Source: Ascidia mentula (lineage: Eukaryota > Chordata > Ascidiacea > Phlebobranchia > Ascidiidae). From it: a stretch of 64,000 nucleotides of DNA. Made by a program: the position numbers and the translations under genes. The stretch spans positions 19,473,001-19,537,000 of the forward strand of contig OX387204.1 in assembly GCA_947561715.1 (NCBI GenBank), read 5' to 3'. This document shows positions 47,988 through 58,519 of this stretch, one piece after another; within the stretch, counting starts at the first letter, position 1; each line of letters opens with the position of its first letter. A model generated the notes under the pieces. The model worked only from the letters and a program-made list of their open reading frames with translations, ran no database searches and had not been told where the DNA came from.

Positions 47988-50098
47988 GTCAATATGGTCA
48001 AATTTGGTCAATATGGGCACCTATTGCAAGAACGCCGAGCAGAATTGTTTTAATAGGGAAGTTTTTCGCATGCCGACATTACGCCATTATGCTGCTGATT
48101 CGCAAAAAGCGGGTCTTATTCGATGGGCGATTTGAAGGTCATCCGGCACCTTAATTTCAAATTTGTTAATTGCGTGTTGTAGATCATTAAATTTCCGTTC
48201 TCGTGATATTGGTCAATATGGGCACCTATTGCAAGAACGCCGAGCAGAATTGTTTGAATAGGGAAGTTTTTCGCATGCCGACATTACGCCATTATGCTGC
48301 TGATTTGCAAAAAGCGGGTCTTATTCGATGGGCGATTTAAAGGTCATCCGGCACCTTAATTTCAAATTTGTTAATTGCATGTTGTAGAGCATTAAATTTC
48401 CGTTCTCGTGATATTGGTCAATATGGGCACCTATTGCAAGAACGCCGAGCAGAATTGTTTTAATAGGGAAGTTTTTCGCATGCCGACATTACGCCATTAT
48501 GCTGCTGATTCGCAAAAAGCGGGTCTTATTCGATGGGCGATTTGAAGGTCATCCGGCACCTTAATTTCAAATTTGTTAATTGCGTGTTGTAGAGCATTAA
48601 ATTTCCGTTCTCGTGATATTGGTCAATATGGGCACCTATTGCAAGAACGCCGAGCAGAATTGTTTGAATAGGGAAGTTTTTCGCATGCCGACATTACGCC
48701 ATTATGCTGCTGATTCGCAAAAAGCGGGTCTTATTCGATGGGCGATTTGAAGGTCATCCGGCACCTTAATTTCAAATTTGTTAATTGCATGTTGTAGAGC
48801 ATTAAATTTCCGTTCTCGTGATATTGGTCAATATGGGCACCTATTGCAAGAACGCCGAGCAGAATTGTTTTAATAGGGAAGTTTTTCGCATGCCGACATT
48901 ACGCCATTATGCTGCTGATTCGCAAAAAGCGGGTCTTATTCGATGGGCGATTTGAAGGTCATCCGGCACCTTAATTTCAAATTTGTTAATTGCGTGTTGT
49001 AGAGCATTAAATTTCCGTTCTCGTGATATTGGTCAATATGGGCACCTATTGCAAGAACGCCGAGCAGAATTGTTTGAATAGGGAAGTTTTTCGCATGCCG
49101 ACATTACGCCATTATGCTGCTGATTCGCAAAAAGCGGGTCTTATTCGATGGGCGATTTGAAGGTCATCCGGCACCTTAATTTCAAATTTGTTAATTGCAT
49201 GTTGTAGAGCATTAAATTTCCGTTCTCGTGATATTGGTCAATATGGGCACCTATTGCAAGAACGCCGAGCAGAATTGTTTTAATAGGGAAGTTTTTCGCA
49301 TGCCGACATTACGCCATTATGCTGCTGATTCGCAAAAAGCGGGTCTTATTCGATGGGCGATTTGAAGGTCATCCGGCACCTTAATTTCAAATTTGTTAAT
49401 TGCGTGTTGTAGAGCATTAAATTTCCGTTCTCGTGATATTGGTCAATATGGGCACCTATTGCAAGAACGCCGAGCAGAATTGTTTGAATAGGGAAGTTTT
49501 TCGCATGCCGACATTACGCCATTATGCTGCTGATTCGCAAAAAGCGGGTCTTATTCGATGGGCGATTTGAAGGTCATCCGGCACCTTAATTTCAAATTTG
49601 TTAATTGCATGTTGTAGAGCATTAAATTTCCGTTCTCGTGATATTGGTCAATATGGGCACCTATTGCAAGAACGCCGAGCAGAATTGTTTTAATAGGGAA
49701 GTTTTTCGCATGCCGACATTACGCCATTATGCTGCTGATTCGCAAAAAGCGGGTCTTATTCGATGGGCGATTTGAAGGTCATCCGGCACCTTAATTTCAA
49801 ATTTGTTAATTGCGTGTTGTAGAGCATTAAATTTCCGTTCTCGTGATATTGGTCAATATGGGCACCTATTGCAAGAACGCCGAGCAGAATTGTTTTAATA
49901 GGGAAGTTTTTCGCATGCCGACATTACGCCATTATGCTGCTGATTCGCAAAAAGCGGGTCTTATTCGATGGGCGATTTGAAGGTCATCCGGCACCTTAAT
50001 TTCAAATTTGTTAATTGCATGTTGTAGAGCATTAAATTTCCGTTCTCGTGATATTGGTCAATATGGGCACCTATTGCAAGAACGCCGAGCAGAATTCT
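47988..50098 (-). repeat. Right-arm array: 10 x 205-bp unit in 410-bp dimers
   Basis: AGAATTGTTT recurs every 205 bp from 48041 to 50091, inverted relative to the left array. Units alternate between TGTTTTAATAGG/GCGTGTTG and TGTTTGAATAGG/GCATGTTG through nine units, making a 410-bp higher-order repeat. The tenth unit breaks the alternation. Confidence 0.95.
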
Positions 50099-50370
50099 TA
50101 GTATTAGGGAAGTTTTTTGCATGCCGCCATTATGCTGAATCGCAAAACCAGGCGATTTTTTTAATTCGCGATTTTTTTGATTGATACAGCTGCGAAAAAA
50201 TTTGTTTCAATGTTTTTTGAGGTTTGAACTGCCTGCTCATCTCTGTAATTTGATTCTAATCCAAAAGAAACCAATTTTTGAGGAAATGCCTGTTGTACCT
50301 TTTAAAATGTGGCAAATTTGCAAAATTATTCTGCCAGAATTCTGCCAGAATGAGGGTGGTGCCAAGGCGC

Positions 50371-50994
50371 CAACCAGTGATAATATTAGATGATAAAAAT
50401 TATACGCATCGATACACAGTGCGAATAACATGAAAATAAAAACATACATATCTTAACATAAACAAAAACCAATCTATCTTTTAAGAAAAATCGATGTAAG
50501 TAGTATTTTTTTAAAACTATGTGTTTCAAGCAATCCACTTGGCAATGACTAAAAATTCTGTGGATATTTAAAGGCAATGATGCGTGTAAGTTTTCGATAC
50601 ATTTTGCATGTGCTTAGTGCTAGATTTTTACGTAACCACAGCATGTCTCGCTTTATTAATGTTTAACTTGTTGAAAGTTTCGAAACAGTAAAACATAAAT
50701 TGTAGAGAACTGATTAGATTGCGAATTAATTTTAAGTTCAAGCAAGTGTTCTATTGTCAACTGCTACAACCATCGAGCCATGTTTCCTTGCATATTGATT
50801 CGATTTACTTTTTTGTTGAGTGTATTTATTTTTTTGGACAACCGTCAAAACTCTTATTCAAAATATGGTTAAATAGTTGTAATGCAAATTTAATTGTCAT
50901 GCAATTTGTCTGTCCTAACAAAGTGTTATTGGTGCAAATTTTACAGATGTTTGTAGCCCTGTAGGTGCTAAAATCTTACTATTCTGCTACCAAA
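50371..50994. other. Intergenic, upstream of NKAIN
   Basis: AT-rich DNA with no exon recognised. It should contain the NKAIN promoter and, if the foldback inserted here, part of the original POLR2H upstream region. Confidence 0.4.
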
Positions 50995-52898
50995 ATGGCT
51001 TGTGCTTGTACCGGAGTGTGCTGGATGATTGCTATTTGTGTTTTACAATTGGTGAGTGATGTCTGTAAGGATTTGCAGCATAATTGACTAACTTTATAGT
51101 TTTTATATTTAAGTTGGCAACAGTGTTTCGACAAACTTTTGCTTTTCTTGGATTATTATGGACAGCAATTGCAATGAACTTTTGCCACATTACTGCCATT
51201 ATTTTTGCAATAATCGGGTGTGCGCGAACCAAGCCAAGGCTTCTTGCTATGGTGAGAATCCTGTTTCAAAAGTTGGCTTAAATTATAATGCAGTTTTTTT
51301 GCAGTACTCTGCTTGGCTACTAATATGGGTAGGATGGAATCTGTACCTGATATTTCTTTATGTTGGGGTTGGAGTTCTTAGCCTTGTGAGTTTATCTGTT
51401 GTGACTTGAACTAAATAATTTCTTTCCTTTTGGGTTTAATATATTTTGTACTGACCTTGAGGGCTGAAACTTTTGGACCAATATGACTTCCCAGCATATG
51501 TGTTTTGTTTGTTATAACCCTGTTATAGCCTTAGTGTATGGAAGGCAAAATTTCTTTATTACAAAATGTGTGTGTGCTGCTGGGAATTTTGTCATATTGG
51601 TTCATAAGTTTTTCGGGATGGTTGAAGGATTCAAATTATTTGTCAAACAAATATAGAACTTTCGGCGACATTCTGAGGCCTTTTCTCCCAATGCTTGGTC
51701 TCCATTAAGATCTCAATGCTTTCTTTTTAAATTTGGAAATAGTAACAAGAGAAATCAAGGACAAACATTTACGCTTTATACACACCTACACCCATCTGTA
51801 TGTTATGATATTATGTTTTTTGAAGTATTTTTTAAGAGTCTAGTTTAAGCAAAAGTGCAATATTAATCATTGACTATGTACAGTGTTTTGTGTGCTGAAG
51901 CAAACCTTAAACAAAGTGCTGTAATCTAAGCAAGCTAAAGTCAACACTTCAGCCAATTTCACTTGTTTTGTTCCTAATCATTGTATTCATTCTCTACCCT
52001 GTGTGTTTAGAGCGAGCATTTGGTGACATTGAACCTGGGTTTAAGCAACTCTCTTCCTTGGTTTCTTGAGAAATGTATGATCTTCACAGATATGGAAGAA
52101 GATACGGTAACAGCATATGATATATCTAGCATTTCCAGTGAAAACTTTCCATGGTATTGTGGTGTTGGATATCAGTATATTGAAGTTGGTCAGGCATCCG
52201 TGCAGCTGCTTCTTTCTGTAAGTAATTGTGATATACTGTGTTTTATTACTTACTTACAATGAGATAATGGTTTTAGAATGCAATGTATGATTTGTTGAAT
52301 AAATGTAAAAACAAGCCATCACTGTGTGCATTACATAAAATGAAGTATTGTTGAAATTGCTTGTTTTATGAAAATGCATCCATTTTTTGGCAGGTGTTCG
52401 GATTTGCTATGTCTTGTTATGTGATCGGAGTTATGCGAGAAGATGAACAATCATGTGAGTTGTCATGATACTATGTTTTTGTGATGTGTGGCCATACAAA
52501 ATTTGGTATTATCGCTATTGGTGTGTTACAAAGTGACAAGCTTCCCCACATGTAAACTCATCGGTGATTGTAAAACCGTATCGTTCCAAAGCAAAGAGTT
52601 CTCAGTGGCAATTAAAGCAAAATTGAGATGCTAAAGCTGCCAATAGAACGCCCTTTAGCTTACAATAATCATAGGAATATTTTTGCCTTGATTTTTATGA
52701 TTTATATCAGGAAATGTTATTTTTTTTTTAAATATGTTTACAAATAACATTTTTGTAATTATGCTGAACATAGCAATTAACTCTCATAACATTGGGTTAC
52801 AAATTAAATTTTTTCTAGTTGATTTCGTGAATGAAAATGACAAACACAAGCTCGAACTCAACACATACTCTGTCCAATCGCAACCACTGATGGGGTGA
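50995..52898 (+). CDS. NKAIN: NKAIN family: Na,K-ATPase-interacting four-helix protein, 207 aa
   Basis: Six exons: 50995-51051, 51114-51251, 51305-51385, 52011-52217, 52394-52454 and 52819-52898, in phase, 207 codons plus TGA. Four hydrophobic segments lie at about residues 1-19, 29-55, 67-91 and 150-165. FAFLGLLWTAIAMNFCHI, YSAWLLIWVGWNLYLIFLY and CGVGYQYIEVGQASVQLLLS align with vertebrate NKAIN (e.g. YAVWLVLWVTWNVFVICFY and YQYIEVAHSSLQIVLA). NKAINs sit in the plasma membrane, mainly in neurons, and bind the Na,K-ATPase beta subunit. The final exon (DFVNENDKHKLELNTYSVQ) is the cytosolic tail. Family length is about 200 aa, so the model looks complete. Which vertebrate paralog it is closest to cannot be told here. 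Confidence 0.93.
51475..51605. repeat. Short imperfect inverted repeat (MITE-like) in NKAIN intron 3
   Basis: ACCAATATGACTTCCCAGCA at the left is answered about 100 bp on by TGCTGGGAATTTTGTCATATTGGT. The arms match apart from a short internal bulge. It may be a very small foldback MITE; coordinates are approximate and no target duplication was confirmed. Confidence 0.45.
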
Positions 52899-54292
52899 GG
52901 CCTTCTCTATAATAACAACATGCTAACTTGCTTGAAACTTCTTTTTGTTATGGAACAATGAGCATTGTTTACACAGACATGACTGCTCCTCCCTAGACTC
53001 CACATGATGTGTGTAAGCCATGGAAACCTATATCATGAACTTAATTTGTGGAAATACTATATTTTTAGATTAGTGACCTTTAGAGTTAGGCTTAGTTTGT
53101 GTAAAAGGAAAAAAGTAACACAAAAATTACCTACAATGTCCAATTGTTTATTAGATGAAGTAGTGACAATTTATTGTGATGAGGCTGGTAATCTATTAGT
53201 TATATTCAATGGTGTTTACAGAGTGGCAAGCACCTCAACCACTGCATGATGGCAAGTTTTCTATGAGATGTGAGGGTTGAAATATGATGGAATGCACAAG
53301 AATTCTCACCGGCCGAAGAAGGTTTCAGTGGACAAAACAGGGCGATTCATTATACTGATTTCCACTGGACCAGAGTACTACATTTCATATAAACGCTGCA
53401 AACTGAATTACATTGTCACTTTTATATCCCATGACCTGTGTGCACTGTCACATATTACTGTTTAATTTTTATGCCACAACATTGTGTTCTGAAGCATGCA
53501 GTAATTTTCCTGTGTTTCTATTGTGAAGTTGATTCATTGTTCATTTTAAAATAATTTCTTCTACTTATTCTAAGTTTATGGAAACTTTAATTTCTTGCAC
53601 CCGTTGTTACCTAAGTTTTATTGTATTTCAACAATGAAGGTTTAGTGTCTTGCTTTTTATTGGTGCTTCATCATTTCAACTGCTACATTTGTGTAAGATA
53701 CTGCAAGCCAGTGTTTGAAACACGCTTTCTACATGCTTTGGTCTCTTTTGTCGTATTTAAAAAATCTATCTGGGTCTGAGGTGCATTTATTCTTAAAACT
53801 ACATAATTAGTGAATAATTTATCGGTTGAACCAACAATCCGAGCGATCCACGAATATGAAAATAACGATGAGTTTTAAACCTTGCTTTGCTGTCGACCAA
53901 TCACAAAAGACAAATTAAAGTAAGTTACACGAGGTCACTTATATTACAAGCTTAGAAACAATCTCACAAATCGCTCCATGTTTTTTACTTTTGGCGGCTG
54001 GAGGTTTTTTTGTTGTTGACCCAGAACAAAGTAAAAATATTTATGTTTTTGACGTTAATGTTGATGGCGGGTCAGTTGGAAGACGATGCTAATGTTTAGG
54101 GGTCGAAGTATTTTTACGAAATCGCACGACAAAGTACCCTAAATACCTAATTAAAAATCATGCGACGAATTCTACAAAGCCAGTTTACATTTTTAATGTT
54201 TGCGTGTCAAAATCGTTCCGGTTGATTGGTTTTGATTGACAGGTGATCATGTGGTGGCTGGCATTTAAAAATATTTCTTGAATTGTTTTGAA
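52899..54292. other. Intergenic between NKAIN and SLC22A15-like gene 1
   Basis: Contains short open frames (53004-53249, 53277-53465) without family signatures; probably NKAIN 3' UTR followed by the transporter's promoter. Confidence 0.4.
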
Positions 54293-57200
54293 ATGGACGT
54301 CGATGATAGCCTTACAAACGTGGTTGGCGAATTTGGAAAATACCAGATACGAATCTTTGCAATTCTCAACATTTTCTCGGTAAGTTTCGTTTTATTCATC
54401 ATGCTGAACAGTTTTTGCATTAAATAATTGCAATTTGGAAAATTTAGTTTAGTTGGAAGGATGAACAGGTGTGTTTTTGTAAGTTAACATGACGATAGGA
54501 AAAAATATCGTGTGTGGGGGGAGGGGGATATATCCTCTGTTCACTTAATTGCTGATAATCCACACACAAACCATTAGATAATGCAAACTATTCCAATATG
54601 GGTTAATATTGATGGAAAATTGGTTTATGTGTCAAACGTACTTGCAATAGTTCACCTCAATATATTTCATTCAAAATGGTCATCAGAAAAAAAATTTTAT
54701 TGACATATTTTTATGTTCAGGTTGTTTTGCCTCCAATAAATTTATGCGTTGTTTTTATCGGAACAAATCCTAAATTGATCGAGGATGTCAACCCAAGAGT
54801 CCATAACGACAGTTCGATCCTTATTGAGGTTTAAAGAAATCAAATTTAATAAATTTATCAATTATAGAATAACAGAATGTTTGTCATTTTTTCTTGATAT
54901 TCTTTTTACTCAAGTTATTAGTTGGTCCTTATTTTTGTGCAATATTTTTAATTGTGTGATAATTCTTATACAACAGTGGGACTTCATAAACAGACAATGG
55001 ATTAGTTCTCTTATTCAATCCTTGTTTTATGTTGGTTTCCTGGTAGGAGTGATAACGTTTGGACAATTATCTGACAGATTCGGGAGACGTGTTGTTATGA
55101 TACTAGGTGGGTTATTGTGTGGTTTTAACATTTGTTTAAATCTTTTTGTCCTCGCAAAACTAGTTCAACATTACCCATGGTAAACATGGGTGTTTTACAG
55201 TAGGAGGTTGCAATGTATTTTGTTCCAGGGTTTCACCTCCTTCTTCCAATTTCACTTGTGACGAGTTTCTCATCAAGTTGGCAGATGTTTGCTGTGTGTA
55301 GATTCTTCTCAGGTATGTTGTACGGTGGTACGGGTCTTGTGCTGTACGTGTACCTACAGGAGATTGTCGGCCAGGGCTGGTGGTCGATCACAGGTAAAAC
55401 ATTTATGTGCATTAAACCTTTATACAAATAATTTTGAATTAACTGTGTTTTTCTACTTTAAAATTTAAACTAAAAAAATCCTTTTTTGTAATTTATCAGT
55501 GATTAAAATAATAAGAAGGCAAAGTGGAGCCTATAATATGAATTGTCTAAGCTGCATAGTGGCCATCTGTATGCATAGTGGCCATCTGTATGCATAGTGG
55601 CCATCTGTATGCATAGTGGCCATCTGTATGCAGCTTACACAAAATAATAAATGTTTTCCAAAAATTGAGATGGGATTTTTTCTGTGATAATTTCCAGGTA
55701 CCATCACAAACTCCATGTTTTCATTTGGAATCGCGTATATGGTTTTGATGGCATATTTTCTTCCAGCTTGGAGAAAGTTGATTGGGATTATTTCACTTTC
55801 ACAATTAATTCCTTTGCTTTATTTGTGGTGAGCAAAACATCTTGGGCTAAACAACCAGATTGTGCTGCAGTCTTAAATACAAAGACAGGGTTACCATTAG
55901 CATGTTGATTCTTAATGTAAGAAATTATTTAAGTTATTTTAAAGGAAATAATTAATTGTGGAAGAATAATGATCATTTTTATGTTAGTGCCCAAATATGC
56001 ATGGGGGTTTTACCTCAATGTGACATATCACTAAAAATGTACATTTAATGCAAATAAGCAAAATTAAATGAAAAAATAAGCGTAAATCCAAGAAATAAGC
56101 ATCGTATATCAACCCTGGCAGAATATCTTGTCTTGTGTTTGTTTTATTATTACCAGCAGATAAATGTTTTAATAACTATATAGTTGTTATATTACTTATT
56201 TTTGTGTTTACCCAGGTCTATACCAGAATCTCCAAGGTGGCTTTATGCCAAAGGAAGATTATCAGACGCAGAACAAGTTCTTATTCAGATTGCAAAGAAA
56301 AATGGTGTCAAAGATCCTGGTATGAATTACAGAGTTTTTGTTGGAATGTTGTTACTGATATTCATACATTCCAGTGTTGTCCCTTGCCAAGAAGCCAACT
56401 GAGAAATTTGCTGAAAACCAAACTTTGATAGACCTTCTGAGGAACATTATCACATTGAAACGGATCCTTATTATGTCATTTATTTGGTAAGTTTGCAGGA
56501 AGTCACAAACCCTCTCCTAATAATTTTCTGCTTTTAGGTTTGTCTCAAGTTTTGTTTATTATTCGCTGACGTTGGCAGCTGGAGATATTGGAAGTAACCT
56601 TTACATAAGCGAACTTTTGTCGGGATTAATCGAACTGCCCCCTCAAATCTGGTGCTTGTTCCTCCTGAATCGAAAGTGGTCAGTTCCAAATTTCTCAATT
56701 TATCCCAATAATATTATGATTATGCTTTTCCAAATTCTTAATATTATTTACATAAAATTGAGTTTTTTTTAACAGGGCTGGTCGGAACAGGTTGTTGTAT
56801 AGTGCGTTGTTTGTAAGCGGAGCCTCATGTCTTGGACTAATTGGTTTTAAACACGTGGGTAAGTGTAAGATTCTGGAAATTATCTTTTTACGCATAAAGC
56901 CGAGCACAGTTTTGTGAATCTGAAACCTATGCTGTAAATGTGGGTGTTGTAGTTTCCAAATCTTCATATAAATATAATCAGTCATCCGTTGCAGACAAGA
57001 CCACTGGAAAGACTGTGCTGGGTCTGACTGGGAAAATGATGATATCTTCTGCATTCAACACACTTTACGTTTATACCCCTGAGCTGTTTCCTACTTCTGT
57101 GCGTAATGTTGGGTTGGGGACGGCATCCATGTTCGCCCGGGTTGGAAGCATTCTTGCATCATTTGCTAAAACCATGGTAAGCTTGTTCACAGGTTGGACA

Positions 57201-57963
57201 CCTTTACATGCAAAGGACAAGTTGGTCATTTTGCTCTTGACTGAAATACTTAACTTGTGATGGTTTGTTTAAATCCACATGTTAAAATGTTGATTATTGA
57301 GAGCTTGTTGAGTCCCCAGAGTCATGGGTACTTATCTCGTTTGCTAACTTTTAAACACAATTATTGTTTTTGTACCCAAATATTTCATAATATTTTTTAG
57401 ATCGACTACAATGCGGCTGCTGCTTATGCTGTATTTGGAGGACTTGGTATTCTTGCTGGTGTCCTAACTCTGTTACTTCCCGAAACACTGGGTATAAAAC
57501 CTCCAGATTCATTTGGCGACCTTATTAAACATCCTGGGGAGAAACAATTTAATGGGTCAGCTTTGAAGAGAAAAAGTTTGAATACCAGTGGATTGGAGCA
57601 GGTTTGCTTTTGTTGCTTCTGATATGGGATAAAATTTATATCAGACTAAGTCAATTGTCCAGGGGAGGTCTGGGTGTAGTTTGTTTGAAAAATTAATTGT
57701 TGAATAATAAGGTTGTTTTGAAAGTATTGTTTGCATAATGGTGTGCGTGCATTTGCAACTGATGTGGAATACGTTTACACCTAGAAATGTATTGTTCCTG
57801 GGTCACAGTCCCACAGAAATATGTGCCATAAACTGTATGCTTTTGAGTTATTTGAAACAACAAATAAATAAATTATTTATTTATTTAACAAAGTCCTGAA
57901 CAGGAATATTTTTCTCAGGTGATGCTTTTGAATGAAGAAGAAGACGATGAAGCTGTTTTATGA
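54293..57963 (+). CDS. SLC22A15: SLC22A15-like MFS transporter 1, 495 aa
   Basis: Twelve exons: 54293-54379, 54721-54828, 54977-55106, 55229-55393, 55698-55827, 56216-56319, 56375-56486, 56538-56678, 56776-56858, 56995-57176, 57401-57601 and 57919-57963; all phases agree. MFS motif A is [10 protein letters not shown] after TM2, and the SLC22 signature [18 protein letters not shown] starts the central cytosolic loop. [20 protein letters not shown] and [20 protein letters not shown] match human SLC22A15 best. About twelve membrane helices are expected. The TM1-TM2 extracellular loop is short and lacks the usual cysteines. The C-terminus is acidic (EEEDDEAVL), as in SLC22A15. The family carries organic cations, zwitterions and carnitine-like solutes across the plasma membrane; the substrate here is unknown. 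Confidence 0.94.
55554..55629 (+). repeat. Exact 4 x 19-bp tandem repeat in intron 4
   Basis: GCATAGTGGCCATCTGTAT is repeated four times without a change, inside an intron of the first transporter gene. Perfect identity implies recent origin; likely variable between individuals. Confidence 0.95.
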
Positions 57964-58519
57964 TTTAATCCTCCAATACAAATTTACAAGTGATCAGTTT
58001 GGATTCTGAGTCTGAGTTTTTTGTAATTTCTGATGCATATAAATATTTCAATGCATTTTAAACAATTTTACAAAACAAATGTGTTGCAAAACATTTCCTT
58101 GTGTATGTCTTTATTTCAGGCCTGACACTTTGCTGTTATATTTATTACACAGAATATAAGTGCAGATATTTGTTATTTGATGAATTTTGTGCAATTTTCC
58201 ATTGATGTTTTGGAACAATTATGCTAAAGTATTGAACAAGATGAGTTTTGTTTAAATTGTCACTCCATAGAAAAAAATATTGTTTTGTTTTACTCATAAA
58301 CTATTGTCTTGTTACCAATATTCCATTTTTATTTTTTCAAGTGTCTTTCAAATCTTTAAACCTTCTATTTCTAAGAATTTGTTGCCTTGTTTTGGTACAT
58401 TATCAAACTTTAACTACTCAGGTGTCGTTTGTTGTATAGTGTTTTGTACGGTAACATAAGCATTACTTGTTATTTTTATGTAGGTCAGGCATGTTTTAAG
58501 TGTTAAGTAATTTGAAGCG
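57964..58519. other. Short spacer between the two transporter genes
   Basis: 556 bp with no exon. It holds the 3' UTR of gene 1 and the promoter of gene 2. The gap is too wide for the tight operon spacing seen in tunicates. Confidence 0.5.

Larger units (their letters stand above)
44276..50370. mobile_element. 6.1-kb foldback element with tandem-repeat inverted arms
   Basis: Left arm 44276-46835 and right arm about 47988-50370 are inverted copies of each other, around a core of about 1.15 kb. Each arm has a ~275-bp outer segment beginning GCGCC..GGCACCACCCTCA at the tip, then an array of a 205-bp unit: 11 copies on the left, 10 on the right, nearly identical. The array-edge variant (CTAATACTAAG in place of CTATTAAAAC) occurs in both arms. 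The core has no transposase-like frame. The structure matches foldback-type DNA transposons (Drosophila FB/Galileo style), but the superfamily is not proven. No clear target duplication was seen. The near-identity of units implies recent expansion or ongoing gene conversion. Confidence 0.9.

Noticed and set aside
47897-48154. 85-codon frame running into the right array
   Set aside because: It is part core and part repeat unit, has no family pattern, and would be expected by chance.
44551-50098. CRISPR-like regular repeats
   Set aside because: The 205-bp units are contiguous with no unique spacers and lie in inverted arms in a eukaryotic genome; this is satellite-like array structure.
57964-58519. 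Operon linking the two transporters
   Set aside because: Tunicate operon genes are usually separated by very short gaps; 556 bp with a separate start context does not suggest one.
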